A stretch of DNA of 52,489 bases from Candidatus Phosphitivorax anaerolimi (lineage in GTDB: Bacteria; Desulfobacterota; Desulfomonilia; UBA1062), in assembly GCA_001896555.1 (NCBI GenBank), contig MPOS01000003.1, positions 1 to 52,489 of the forward strand, in the 5' to 3' direction. The notes beneath the pieces were generated by a model. That model searched no databases, was not told where the DNA came from, and was given only the letters and a program-made list of their open reading frames with translations. Of the stretch, positions 11,301-26,300 are shown piece after piece (position 1 is the first letter of the stretch; each line of letters starts with the position of its first letter). The position numbers and the translations under genes are program-made.

Positions 11301-14300
11301 CTGCGCCGGGGCGGACACATGCGCGAGCGTGTGCTGGCTGTGGCTGAGGTGCAGACACCCAATCACACCGTGAACGCACAGGCCGTCTACGAAGTGGGTT
11401 GGGCCCTGAGCGAGAGGCGGTTTTTAAGCCCGGCTGAAGGCCGCTTCGACCTGGCGGATGAGGTGTACTACACCGCCGTAGACCAATACTTGGGCAAGGG
11501 GAGGTCAGGCCCCATGGTCGTGGCGTGGGCGAGCGCCGATCCGATGAGGATCGAACAGGGCCTCGGAAACGAGACCATCGAGGAGCTCGGCGGCGGCGCA
11601 CTGCAATACACCGGGATCGCGCTGTTCGATGCCACGGACAACGAGCAGGGCAACGGCCTGGGCGACTACTTCGTCTATTCACCTCTGCTCAGCGGCTCAG
11701 CAGAGATGTTCGCCGGCACTATCGGCGAGATCTTCTGCGACGCCCATGCAGTATTCGCCGGCAAATCTGGGGTGATCGGCCGGCAGCTCCAGCCGAACTC
11801 CGACAACCAGAGCAACACCGGAACAGACAGATTCCTGCTGGCCATGAAGAGCGAGATACAGAAAGACTGGCTCGATGGCGTGAAGGGAAGCGGGAACCTC
11901 TATCTGGATAACACGGATGCCGAGCTGCTGATCTTTACGCCGATGAGCGGCGAGTACCAGCTCGGTCTTCCCTATCTGCTCACCGGCCGTGTGGACCTGC
12001 CGTATCCCGATGTCTACGGCCTTGATCTCAAGGACGATCTCGTGTTTGTGGCCAACGGCCACGGCGGTGTCCAGGTCATCGACATAAGCTCCTTCGAAGC
12101 ACCATACCATGTCAGCTTCATCAAACCGAACGGTTTTGCCCGTGATGTGAAGGTGCAGGGCAATTTCGCATTCATCGCGGCATCTCACGAAGGGGTTGTG
12201 GTGGCCGACATCCGGGATCCTCTCATGCCCATCGTGGGTGGGGTGGATACGATGGGTGTCGCCAACCGCATCCACCTGGCAGGCAACCGGCTCTTCGTCT
12301 CCGATATGGCAGGCGACGGCGGGGTGTCGCAGATCAATATCATCGACATCTCGGACCCGTACCACCCCGAGGTGGTGCGGACCATCGAGCTGAAGCCCGC
12401 GCGGGCCGACCTGGTCCCAGACGGGGTGTACGACGTGACTATCCAGGGCAACCTGGTCTATGTGACCGTGCACTATTCAGACCAGGAAGACCGCCCGGCC
12501 CAGTCGCTCGTGGAAATCATCGACCTCGAGAAAGAGCTCGACCCAGCGTGGGATCCGACCATCCCGGTCATGACCCACCGTTTCGCGAGCAAAGACAACT
12601 TCGCGGCCCGCGGCGTAACCCTAGCCCGCGGCGGCATGCAGGTTGCTGCAGGCAAGTCCGGAATCGGCCGCATCGAGTTCACCGAGCTGACTATCTTGAG
12701 CCACTCCCCGGTTTACGGAGAGCATAATGTGCCTACCAATCTCGACAAGATCACCATAGAGCTCTCGGGTGTTCTGGGACCGGATGTGGTTCTTGAGGAT
12801 TTCGTCGAGGTGATCCAGGACGACGTTCTCATCGGCGAGCATATCACATCCCGGTTCCAGCTCGCGTATGAGCTGCGGGAAGGCGAGCCGAACCGGCGGA
12901 TCATCGAGCTTGTCCGCAGCGATCAGTTCGAACTGGCCCCGAACACACGGTATTTTGTCAGGCTCAAACAAGGGTTGAGGGCTATCTCGGGCTATGCCCT
13001 GGCCAGGGACTATGTCTTCGGGTTCTGGACGTCCGCGGCAGGTTCTGCGTCGGCCCCGGATATCGTGTCGATCTGTCCCCTTGGAGCGGATGGTGACCAT
13101 GCCTGCATCGCAGCAGGAGGCACCGAAGGCGGGACCGAGCTGGTGATCCGCGGGCTCAATTTTGGGACAGACCCGCAGCTTTTCATCGGCGGGCAGCCCA
13201 TCGTGGTCGATGAGGTGGAGCCTGCCGGCACTGTCGATGAGTTTGACCGGATCTACGCCATGACCATCCCGAACTATGCCGGACCTGCAGCAGTGACGGT
13301 GATCAACGACCACGGCCTCGAAGACACGGTCTACGGCGGGTTCACCTATGTAGACCAGCTCAAGATATCCTTTATCAACCCCTCGGTGGTCCGGACCAGT
13401 CAGACCGGCGCGAATGATGTAGTGGAGATCACGGGCTACGGGTTCCACAACGGCATCACGCTGAAAGCGACCATCAGCGGCGATCCGGATTCGGCTGTCA
13501 CATACCGGGTGGACAACGATCACCTGTCGCTCTACAGCGCCGAGCGCATGCAGTGGGTGGTGCCAGATTTCAGAAACCCGGACGGGAAAGGCTACCGGGG
13601 ATTTGTGGATGTTGAGATCACAGACGAGCTCGGCAGGCGGTTCGTGCTGATGAACGCCCTGTTCTACGGACGTCTCGAGGTCAACCATGTGCTCGAGACC
13701 GAAAACCCGTACAGCGCATCTGAGATCAAGGCCGAACTCGAGGCCCTTTCCAGAGGGGAACCAACGAGATATATACCCGACACCCAGAAGCTGCCTGCGG
13801 GCACTATTGTCGGCCTGGCGGCCGATACCAGGCTCAACCTGGCATATGTCCTGGGCCGGGGAGTGCTGGGAAGCGGAGTCAAAGGACCTGAACACGTCTA
13901 TGATCCCGAATATGTCAGGCACTACTATGCTCCGGGGTGGATCGGACTTGTCCGGTATCATCCCGAAAGGATCCCCGATGCCGCTCCGGTGCACGGGTTC
14001 TACTCGATCCTGCCGCAGGATCTCATGGCCAATGGCATGGCATTAGGGCCTGAATATGTATATGTCATAGCACGGGGATACCCATTCCCGCATATTGAAA
14101 CCGATCACGACGGGCGTTCGTGGCTGCTCGTATACGAGAGGGAGACAGAGCCCTTACCCGATAATCCTCAGCCCAAGGACAAGTCCGCCCTCTACGAGGT
14201 GCCGCTGCCGATCGACACCGCTCCGGAGAAGATTGTCACGGCTGGCAGGCTCGCCTTTGTCAGTGCGGGTGAGAGCGGGGTTGTGGTGGTAAGCCTGGCC

Positions 14301-17300
14301 GATCCCCTGCACCCAACGGTCATCACCCGGATCAGGCAGGCGATGATAAACGGTGTCACCTATCCGCTGGTGCCCACAGATATCGAGGTGATCGGTGATA
14401 TGTTGCATGTGGATACCCGGTGCGGGAATTCTTCCTGGCGGGTTCTCTTCGATATCACCAGGCCGTCGCTGCCCCAGGCCGGAACGTATGCACCGACCTA
14501 TGCACAGAGTGCCGGCTTTGTCCAGCAGTCGCTCTATGGGACAGGAAATGCCCTGGATGTAGTCGATGCGTCGAGGCCTGAACACCTGCGGCGGGTGGGA
14601 CAATATTATGGGTTCGGCTTCACAGTCCCGGGTGATACGCAGGACCTTGCCGCCCAGGCAAGCACCGTGCTCAATATCTCACAACGCCGGATAGACGGCT
14701 CTCCTCAATGCTTTAATACGTATCTGGCCCTGTACGATGCCTGCAGGCTGGAGAATATCATGCTCCTGGATGCCATGAAGATCGAACAGGGTTGCATTCA
14801 GGAAGGCGTAAGGATGGTCTACACCGATGACGGTGTGGCGATGTTCGCCGTTGATACCGGTGGGCATTCTACGCTGAGCTTCGTTGACACGCTTACCCTA
14901 GACCTGGCGGGCAGCACGCCTGTTCACAACGAACGGGCCGTGTCGCTGGATATCGTACCGGAGTTGCGCTTCACCATTCCACTGACCATGCGCGAGACCG
15001 AGCTCGCCGCCTATATCGACCTGATCAGGGAAGACGGCACTGCAGGCGGAGTGCCCCTGGCGTACAGCCTCTCCATCGACAGCGAAGATCCCAGGATCGT
15101 CCGGCTTGACCCGGACATGAATCTGGAAGCCGGCACCCCGCACCGGATCGTCCTGAAGGGCGTCCCATCGAGCCGCCGTACGGTCGGGCTCTTCGACCAT
15201 GTCATCCCCTTTACTACCGGGACATCCACCGGGCCTGCCATGGCGATCATCGATATCGATCCCTGGATGATCGATGTCTCAGGCGGCCAGATCTTCGTCA
15301 CCCTGAGAAACGCATCGGGAAGCCCTTATTTTGCCATCTCCGGTCAGGATGCCCCGGTCATCGGCACCCGGGTGGTGGAAGGTGGTGTGGAATATCAGAT
15401 CAGCGCTCCGGACAACATGGCCGGCCCCGGCACCCTGACCGTGCAGGACAGCAGCGGCAGGGTCGTATCCCTCATCGGTGCTGTTCAGTATGTCGAGCCG
15501 CTCATCATCAGAGGACTGTCACCCGACGCCGGCCCCCTGACCGGTGGGACCACGGTGGAGATCACGGGGCAGGGTATGCAGTCCTGCTCGAGCGGGATCG
15601 AGGTCTTCTTCGGTGACTACCCGGTGGCAGCTGACAAGATCAAGGTGATCGACAGCGAGACCATCGAGGTGATCACCCCTGGCGGCCGCATCGGGCCCGT
15701 GGATGTCCGGGTATGCCGCTTGGGCTTTCAGTGCGACATCCTCGAGGATGCCTTCCGCTACACCCAGCCCGTCCAGTCGAACATTCTCGACGAGGGCCGG
15801 ATCTACGACGCCCAACTCGATCCATCGCAGAACTTCCTGATCGCTGCTGCAGGGAGCCGGGGCATCGTGATTTATGACCTGTCCGCCTCGAACCTTACCA
15901 CGGGCAGCGATCCGCTCAACCCCGATGCCCTGCTCTCACTCATCGATGGAAACAATGACGAGATTGACGACCGGGTTCTGGCACAGGTCTCTCTGCCCGG
16001 AGGCTACTGGGCGCTGTCGCTCTCCGGCTATTTCGAGCGGGGGCAGGACCGCATCTTTGTGACGGCGGCAAGATACAACGGCACGTACTTCACTGATGCA
16101 AGGCTCTTTGTGGTCTCGTTCGACCAACTCGACATATCCCGCTCCATGATCATCTCCTCGCTGGATCTGCAGTGTGCTGTGGCCCGCGGCATCGATGTCA
16201 CACAAAACAAGGCTGTGATCGCCCTGGGCAACCAGGGCCTTGGCATTGTCGATGCGTATCTGCACACCAAGCTCTACATGAGTGGCCGCTTCGCCCTGCC
16301 GGGCAGCCGGACAGCCCTCGATGTCGAACAGCTCCCCGCCCAGGCCGGCGAGCCCGAGCTCTACATCGTGGTGGGAGGCGACTTCGATTTCAGGGAAAAC
16401 CGCCTGCTTGAGAGCGAATACGTAGGCAGCGGCGGGTTCTATATCATCGAAAACGATACTGCGAGCGGGTTCAGACTGTTGAGCACCCTGGATGTTCCGG
16501 CCAGCCGGGTAGTGGTTCAGGGGCGGTATGCATTCCTGGCCGCCGGCCAAGGCGGTCTGGTCATCGTGGATATCTCCGACCCGGCCGTGCCGCGCATCGT
16601 ATCCCGGGTGAATGACGCGGGGTTCGTCTATGACGTGGATGTTCAGGGTGGGGTTGCCTACCTCGCCTTGGGCAAGGCAGGCATCCTGACGGTCGACGTG
16701 ACCGACCCGGCGCACCCGGTCAGGACGGCTGGGATGGATTCTTATCGGGGCAATTTCCTCGACGTGGTCGCGGCAGGCAGCTATATGGCAGCGGGCTGCG
16801 GCGTACCAGGCAGTGCAGGCTCTATTGGGTATAACGGTGTTGTCGAGGTCATCCCTGATGTAACCCTGAAGATCCACCTGGTTGAACCGGAAAACCGGAT
16901 CATCGACACCGTGATCGATGCCGCAGCAGACATCCGCATACACTTCAACAAGGCCATCGATCTCTATCCCGCCAACGTGGAAGGTTTCGCGGTATACCGG
17001 GGGAACGGCAGTCCGTTGGATGCCGCGGTCAGCATCACCGGGAACGAGGCCCTCATCAGGTTTGACAAGCAGGGGCTGAGAGTCGGCGAACAGCTCGATG
17101 TGGTGGTCAAGGCGGGGATAGCCTCGGTGAAGCCTGCGCAGAGTGGCTACATCGTGCTCTACGAGCTGGATAAGGACCGGCGTTTTGCCTTTACTTATCG
17201 TGGCGCGCAGGTCGGTGATCTTGCTGTTGATTCGGTCATGCCACGGCATATCCAGGCAGGTGTGCCCGGTGTGATAAAGGTGGGCATCTATGGTGCTCCG

Positions 17301-20300
17301 CTCGACCCCGATCGCATCCGCATATACGTGGGTGATGTCGCAGCGACCGTCGAAGGGGTCGTCTCCAGTGATACCGAAGAACGGGTCGGTATAGCCACGG
17401 CTTCTGTTCCTCCCATTCATTCAGGCGGCCAGTACGACCTCGTGATCGAGGTCGAGAAGGCGGGGTTGTGGCAGACTATCACGCTCAAAGGCGGCATCGT
17501 TGTGGACGAGCCGATCAGGTTCGATTCGGTAACTCCGCAGTGGGGGCCCATAACAGGAGGGACCATACTCACCATCAAGGGCGCCGGGTTCGAGCCAGGC
17601 AACACAGTGATGGACAGCCTGAAGATCACGATCGGCTCCACCCCGGTTTCCCGGGTGGAGGTGATCTCGCATGAGCTGATCCGGGTCGTCACGCCCCGCG
17701 GTGTTTCCGGCCGTCAGCCCGTTCAGGGAGAGGATCGGTATGGAAACACCACGCGGCTCGAAGGCGACAAAGGGTTCGGCTATGGACTGAAACTGTGCTC
17801 GAACATCCGGCCCGATCTCGTCTATCCGAGTGATGTCTGGATCGATCCGGCAACGGGTGTGGCTGTCACCAACGGTGGATATCTCTATCAGGGTTATGAT
17901 ACGCAGAATATCCTGGGCATTGATTTCCCCGACACCATGCGGGCGGCTTCTTTCGACATCCAGGACCCCTATGCCCCGCTCCTGGTGGGGGGCGAGTCCG
18001 CCCTGCCGAGCGACGGCAAGGGCAGGGCCGCGATCATGCACAAGGCCACTGCCATGATCCTGGGTGCAATCAAGGAGGAGGGCGGCACCCTGACCGATGA
18101 GGAAGAACACCTGCTAAAGCAGGCATCGACCCTCAAGCAGAGCTACGGGATCGATTCGATCCGCATCTTCCCGATCGTGGAGCATGAGGATGGTGTTGAG
18201 CGCAAGAGATTATACGTCGCCAGCGGCCTGGGAGGCATTGCCAGGCTGAATCTGGATGAGCTCAACGGCCTGCAGTTCATCAATGAGGCCCTTGCCGGAC
18301 CGGCTCTGGTCACCGATGTATTCAAGAGTGGTTATGCACTCTACGCTGTCAGGACCTCGCCGCATTCGGACGCAAGCCTTCCGAGTACAGGGTGTTTCGA
18401 TGTATCCGGCTACGGTACGCCTCAGGATGTCCAGGTGCTGAATTACAATGACCCCTTCGATCCGGTGGGCATGGGCTCGCTTGCCGGTATGCAGGGCGGA
18501 ACCGCTCTGCACTATGCTGACGGATGGCTCATGAGCGGCGGCAATCACAGTGCCCGCGTGTGGGGACCCGAGTGTCCGCCTACCTGGCCAGGATACAGCG
18601 GCGCCGAGCCCGTGGACGAAGGAGACGGGATGGTTACGGCCCTATCTCTTCTGGATCCCTACCTTCAGACGTTCATTCCCTTCGAGGGCAATGTGCTCGA
18701 CATCCTTACCCATGGCGACTATCTCATTGCTGCGCTGGGCGGCCGGGGCGTGGAGATCGTGCACCGAGACCGGCCCGAAGACCGTATGCTCCTCAAGCTC
18801 GACGGCACCCTCCAGCACGATCCAGGACGGGCCGTGCAACTCAAGCTCTACGGGACGACCTTGTTCGTTGCCGCGGAAAAGGGGATAGTGGTTTTCGACC
18901 TCTCTGACATCCGCAATCCCAAGGTCGTATCTGCGGGCAATACCGAGACCGTGATGGGTCTGGATGTCTATCTCGACCGGATCGTTGCCGGCAGGGGCAG
19001 CGAGGGGCTAGGGATCTTCCAGCTCCCCGGCGCGTTCGTCATGGCGTCGAGTGTGCCCGAGGGCGGAACCCTGCCCCTGGCCGAGGATGAGCCGCTGTCG
19101 ATCACCTTCAACGAGCTGGTCACCGTTGAATCTCTCCAGGCTGAAAATGCCATGGAGCTGGTGCGGTTCGATCCGGAAACGCTCCATGAGCAAGAGATAG
19201 CCTTTACCCTGACGCCTCAGTTCGAGTCCGGGCAGGGCGAGGCGGCCAGGCGGTTCGTCGTCGATTTCGCGAAGGAGCCCTTAAGCACCCTGGTGCTCCG
19301 GGTCAATGACGCACGCAACACCCGTGGCCAGACGCTCTGGGCACCGTACCGGCTTCAGTTCACCATGTCCGCGCAGGCGGTGATGCGTCCCGTCATCACC
19401 TCGGTCGAAGGCGGAGTATTCCACCGCGGCGACCAGCCTGCCATCACCATCAGGGGGCGGGGCTTCGATGCATCGATCGAGGCCAGTATCGATCAGTACC
19501 CGGTTGCGGTGGTGTTCATCGATGCCGAAACACTCGAGATCCCAGCCGGTGCCACCGATCTGCTCCCGCTCGCGCCGGGACAGCATCACCTGAGACTGGT
19601 GCAGAGCAGTATGGATGCCTTCTGGCACGGTGCCTTTGTCATAGGTGACTCCATCGCCGATGGTGAAGGCCTCTTTACCATCGATCCGAACTCGTCGCCG
19701 GCCGAAGGCGGCATCGGAGTAGCAATCAAGGCCTCGGACCCGGTGATCCTGCCGGGGACAAAGGTGGTTCTCAGGGCCGCGGGCAGTGATACAGAGATTT
19801 ATACCGGCGCCAACGACTTCGATATCTCAGAGGGTCAAGAGGCTGTGGACCTCTACGACGACGTTCGCACCCTGGATTCGTTCAGCTTCATCCTGCCCGC
19901 CGTCGCATACCCGGACCTCTACCGGGTGTACCTGCGCATGCCCTATGGCAACAGGGCCAAGGAAATCTATGCAGGCGGCTTCTCCTACACCGTATCTTCC
20001 GGTCTGGGCATCGACCTCCCGAATTATCCTCCCATGGAGATCGGGGCCTCACTGGTAGACGGCGATATCTTCTATGTAGGCGTCAAGGCCGGCCAGAAGC
20101 CGACCGCCGCCAACCGCTATCTGATGGTGTCGGGTCTCGAGGTCTACGACATCTCTATTTGGGAACGGCCCATCCGCCTTTCGCAGCTGCCCACGGACGA
20201 CCCGGTGACGGGCCTTGCAGGTGCAGGCAACCTTCTCTTCATGGCGTGCGGGGCATCGGGTATGTGCGTGGCGGATATTTCCGACCCGAGCAGGCCGCTC

Positions 20301-23300
20301 ATCCTTGCCGCAATCGGAACCCCGGGCCACCGGGCGATGGACGTGGCCGTGAACGAGACGGAAAGGGTCGTGGCCCTGGCCGCCGCCAATGATCTGGGGA
20401 CCGGTTATATCAGGTTCTTCGCCCTCGACGGTGAATCGTTCGGCCCGGCGTTGGGATATCAGACCATCTCTTTCGATCAGGACCCTGCCGTCCCTGACGC
20501 CCTCTTCGGCATGCCTGTGGACATCCAGTGGTTCCAGAACCGGCTGTATGTGCTCTATCTGAAGAAGATCGGCTCGGCATACAGCCTCAACCTCGCTGTG
20601 TTTGAATCTTTCGGCGATCAGCCCGCCTATACCACGGGGCAGGTCAACGTTCCTGCATCGGACAGCCTGGCCGACTACTCGCTCATGGTCAGCCAGGGTC
20701 AGATCGGCATCTCCACGCCGGAGAACTACTCCATCGTGGAGCCAGGCGCCCAGGGCGACTATGACATCGTCTACTGGCAGGCCCAGGGCCGCGGCACCGA
20801 GCTCTCCGTCTTCGGTGGCTCCCTGCTGATCGCGGACGCCGACGGCCTCCACGTCAATCCCGGCACCCGCCTGGTGGTGAGCGGCTGCTCCCCCGGCCCG
20901 GGGAGCCGTCTCTCCCGGCAGGACCGGATCCGGGTACGGCTCAACAACCTGATCAACACCTCGCCCGAGCACGTGGCATCGGCGGTGTCCCTTTCCACGC
21001 AGGACGGATCGCCCGTTTCGCAGGACAATTATCGGATCGAGGCTGTCAACAGCATTCACGGCGGCACCATTGAGATATCCTTCACCGAACAGTTCGTCTA
21101 CCAGGGCAGGCTTACCTTTGCGCTCTCGACCAGTCTTACGGATATTCACGGGCACGCACTCCATGCACCCCTGGATGTCGAGTATACCTATGCATCCGCA
21201 GAGAGGCCGCACATCGATGCGGTCAAGAAGCTCTCGGGCAGTGACGTCCTCGACGTCCACTGCTTCCATGCCGACGGGACCGAGCAGGTGCTCGTCGAGG
21301 GCAGCGGGTTCGGCAACAATCTCGACAGCATCTCGATCCGCATCGGCCACACCCAGGTGATGACCTCGGCCGTCAGTCACCTGGAAGACACCCGCCTGAT
21401 CTTCACCCTGCCCAATCTGCATGCGGGCGGCGCCACGCTCACCCTGCCTGTCGAGGTCATACACAATGAAACCTCGCTCGGCGACATTCTCTACGGCGCG
21501 CTGCTGATCGTTCCCCGGATCGAGATCGACGACATCCAACCCGCCACCGGACCGCCGCAGGGCGGTAATTACGTGGACATCTACGGCCGCGGTTTCGGGC
21601 ATTCGAACATCGTCCGGTTCGGCGCGGCACGTGCAGGCGACCTCAGGGTGTTCAGCAGCAACCACATCCGGGTGCGTGTGCCGGCAGGAAGCTTCGGTCC
21701 GGCATCCGTGAGCATCGAGAGCACGCTCTTTCCGAACGAGCTGAATCTCTCGCCCGTGGATTACTTCTATTCCGGCAAAGAGACGGGAAGCGTCGACCTC
21801 GCCATCGACAACCCCGCCCCGGTTTCCGCTGTCGCCGTCAGGGACCAGCTGCTCTATACCGTCACCGGAGGCCACTTCGATGTAGTGGACGAGCAGGGCA
21901 GGGTCACCAAACGCCTTGCATCGAACACGGCACGGCTCGTCCTGAGCGATGTATCAGACCCGGTTCATCCGGTGATCCTTGAGAAGGAGTTCCTGGGCGG
22001 CCTCAAACCGTACCACTTCGAGGTGGGGTCCGGCCTGAGTCCGGACGGCTTCGTGGCCCTTGCGCATGAGGGAAACAATCTCTTCCTTGCCGGAGGCCGC
22101 AAGGTTTACCATTTCGACATCACCATGCCGGCGGACCCGTGGCTCGTGAACAGCCTCACCCTGAACGGGAATCTCAGCGACATCGTCCTCAAAGGCGATC
22201 TGCTCTATGCCGCAGGCGCGGCAGGGATCGATATCTACCGGGTCACCCCCGACCAGCGGCTGACCCACCTGCACCAGATGAGCACGGCATCCATCGGCGG
22301 GACTCCGGGAAGGATCACGGTCGAGGGCCGGAGCCTGTGGGCCGTGGTGCCTGCAGAGAGTCTGGTCATAGAGATCGACCTCATGGAAGGCGACTACCGG
22401 GTTCTCAGGAGCTTCCCGGCCATCGACACGGCAGCCGCACCCTTTACGCCGGAGGACATCATCGTCTACACCGGCCTGGTGCTCGTCTCCAGCGGAGAAC
22501 GCGGCACAGTCCAGCTCTTTACGCTCGACAGCGATACTGGCGCAACCCCGGCGGCCGACCTGAAGCTCGCCTACCTGATCAAGAGCGGCACTGTCTTTGC
22601 CGGGCAGATGGAGCTCATCGGCCAGACCCTCTACATCGCGGCAGGCCAAGGAGACGTGCAGGTGTTCGACCTTTCGGCCTGGCTGAACGGCGACTACCTG
22701 GGTGAGACCCCGCTCGTGGACTACTTCGCGGTCACGGGCGACGTGAAAACCATCACCTTCTCTCCTGATGCGATCTATGCCGGGACCGCGTTCGCCTACG
22801 TGGCCGGCGAGCCTCGGGAAAATCCCATCGCAAGCACAGAAACAGCCAACACCATCGGCGGCGGGCTGAACACGATCCTGAACGACAAGCTCCTGATCAC
22901 CGGTCAGAAACCGCTGGCGGGCGGCGTCCTGCCGGCCGGCGATCATATCGAGATCCAGTTCAACCGTATCCTGGATCATGCCCAGATCGCAGACAGTGGA
23001 TCCCTCGTCGAGGTGACGATCGACGGCGCGCCCGTTGCCGGGTTTGTCAGCCAGAGGGTGAACAACGACGGCTCATGCCTGATGTTCCGCCCCCTGAATC
23101 CTCTGGAGGCGAACAAGCGCTACCGCCTCGTACTCTCGCCGGAGATCAGGGATATTCACGGCAACACCCTTGCCGGCCGGTACTCGTTCTTCTTCGTGGC
23201 CGCAGGCGGGGTGCAGCCGCAGATAGACTCCGTGGAACCGCCCTACGGAACCTGGCGCGGCGGGGATGCCGTGGTCATCCGCGGCAGCGGGTTTGACGAA

Positions 23301-26300
23301 AACACTCAAATTCAGGTGGGCTCCACGGTGGTCGGCGCTTCCGACATCATCAGTGTACGCGACGACGAGATCGTGTTCAGACTGCCCGCGCTCACAGGGG
23401 CGCCAGGCACCAACAGGCCCGTGGGCATCTCGGTGAGCAACGGTGCCCTGTCCGATGTGAGAGCAGGGGCCTTCACCTACATCACCGACGCCACCATCAG
23501 CTCGATCGGTGCATACAGCAGAGAGACCGGTTTATTCAACCCCGCGGTCAAGACCTTCTTTTATAACGCAGGCGAACACATCGGAATCCGGGGCCAGGGC
23601 ATCGGCCCCATGACCAGGGTGTGGATCAACGGCATCGAGGCCGGAGATGTCCGCATCGAGGGCTCGGACCTCATCAGCCTGCAGGTCCCGGACAATACGA
23701 TCGACACGCTGACCGTAGAGGTCGGAAACGGCGACTATTCAGACAACACCGCTGTCTACAGCGGTCTGCGGGTCGTGTTCGAGTCTATGAAAAGGCTCTC
23801 GGGAGTGAGCTGCATTCAGCGCCATGGCGACCTGCTTCTCACGGCGGGAGGCTGCGAGGCGAGGCTGTACAGCCTCAGGGACGGCAGTGTCCCCGTGCTG
23901 CTTGCCAAGATGGCCGTCTCCGGCAATATCCTGGAGACGGCCCTGACCGGGGCTCATGTGGCGGTGCTGCACGGCACGCAAAAGGATATCGATGTCTTCG
24001 ATATCACCAACATCTACGATCCTCAGCTCATCAACCGCTTCAAAAACGTGAACTCAGAGCGCAGCTTCACCGACATCCGGCTGTTCGATTCCCATCTCTA
24101 TGCCCTGGCCGGCCGTACCCTGTACTACGGCAACGTCCGGAGCAGCGATCTGAGCGCACTCGAGCTCAGACAGACTGAGGACCTGGTGGACTTTAACGTT
24201 TGGCAGGGCGGGCTGTATCTCCTGTATGCCGACCAGATAGAGCTGAGAAACCCGTATCGGCCCGAGGTGCTCCTGAACACGTACACGCACCTGATGCTCG
24301 ACCCCGAGGGTATCGACCTCATCGAAACGGGTGCCATCGTCACCGGAGGGATGGATTACTGGCTGGTGGATACCACGGCCCTGGAAAACTTCCATCCGAA
24401 CCGTCTCATCGGCCACCGTTTCACGGGTGCATGCGACCGTGTCGCGCAGAACGGCGAGATCGCGGTCATCGCCGGCAACGGGCGCATCCGCCTTTACGAC
24501 ACCGGCATTGCATCCGAGGGCGAGCTGTCCCATCGTGAGCTTGCCGAGGTATATAACCCACGTCAGAACCAGAAGGTGCAGTGGCTGCACTTTTCCGGCG
24601 ATCTGCTGGAGTGGGTCTCGGGTGGAGAGTATTACAATGCCCGCATCCCGATTCCCAACGTGTGGAAGATCGAACCATCACGGATCACCAACCCGGACGA
24701 GACGGTCCGCGTCTCGGTGACCGGAGATTCCGCTGCGTGGCGGGATGTGTCGTGCGAGGTTTTCTCGTTCTACGATCAGGCCGGGTCTGTCTCGGGATCC
24801 ACGATCCTCGAGGGAAAAAGGCTGAATTTCCTGCCATCGGCGGGCCTGTTCCAGGTCAACGACCTCTACGACGTGGTGCTGCTGCATCAGCCTCGCGAAA
24901 CCGTGAAAGGCGCTGCCGTACAGGTGGACCTGCCCTGGCGGATCGGGTCTGCGGCCGCCTTCGGGCTTCTGCCCATCGAACTTGGTCATATCACGCCCGC
25001 AAGCGTGATCGAAGGCGTGTACAACAGCTATACCGTCACCGGGGCAAACCTCGGCCAGGCATCCGAGGTGAGACTCGGTGATCTCATCCTCTATCCGGGT
25101 GATTTCACGGTGAACGAGTCGGGCACCGAGCTGACCTTTGCCGGCACCTTGCAGGAATCGGGCCTGTATTCCCTGTCGGTCATGCAGGAAGGCCAGTCGG
25201 ACGTGCTTGCCGCCGCGGTCCTCGCCATCGATGCCCTGGCGATCCATTCCGTGAGCTCGGACCATCCGCAGTCGCCCGCGGTGGTGAGCGAACAGGGCGG
25301 AGATGTAGTGACCGTGCTCGGAGAGGGGATGACCCCGGACACATCCGTTCACTGGTATCCATCGGGACAGGGCATGCAGCCCTCTAAGACCAACAGCGTG
25401 CCGTTCTCACTCATAAGCGGCGGCCTGACCTTCACCACCTCGGAGATGACAAAAGGCTTCGACTACCAGGTGGTGATCGTAAAGAACTCCACGGGCGAGC
25501 GGGCCGATACGGGCGAGGGCAGGCTCCTGACCGTCATCGACGACAGAGCGCCCACCATACGTGTCGCCCAGCCGCTCAGCCGCATCCAGCCGCTCATACT
25601 TGAGGCCGATGAGCCGATCCGCGCCGGGTCCGACCGGTCGTTTACTGTGATCAAGCAGTCCCGCGATTATTCTGATGCCCCGGATCAGGACATCTCGGGC
25701 CGTTTCGACGCGCTCCTGAGCACGGGCAACCGGCTCGTCCTGAGGCTTGCCCCGGGTCAGGCGCTCGAGCCCAATGCGGTGTACACCGTCACGATCAGCG
25801 GCCTGCAGGACCTGGCCGGGAACACAGCCAACAGCATCAATGGCATCCAGGCAGGTACCATGACCCATGTGCTGCGCGCCGAGGACCTGCTGGCTCCCCG
25901 GCAGGATTCGATCCGGCTCGTGATCGCGGCAACGGGCGAGCCCGTCCACGACGTCACGGTCTTGAAACGCGGGAGAAGCTACACCTTTGCCGTCTCGGCA
26001 ATCGACAACTATGTAGATGACGATAAACTGGCCTACTCATACCGCTATTCGCTCGACGACGGCGTCACCTATGTCACGAACTGGATAAGCCCCAAGAACA
26101 CCGGTGGCCGTGCGGTCTTTTCCATCGATATCACCGATGCGTTCCAGCGGCTCGGGGTCATGGTCCGGGCAAGCGACGGCAGGAACGCGAGCGACAGATG
26201 CTTCGAAGCCACCGTGACCGACCCGCAGATCGTTCTGTCCACAGACCCGCCCGGGTTTGTCACCACGCCCGATCAGGTCGAGGAGCTCGACGACCTGACG

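Noticed and set aside
15936-17420. A 494-codon minus-strand frame
   Set aside because: Antisense shadow of propeller and TIG coding sequence; no recognisable features.
19422-19436. RGD integrin-binding-like motif in a TIG domain
   Set aside because: A single tripeptide in a protein of this length is expected by chance; it lies at a TIG strand start and has no supporting context.
20049-21875. A 608-codon minus-strand frame
   Set aside because: Antisense shadow produced by the GC-rich codon use of the giant gene; no recognisable protein features.
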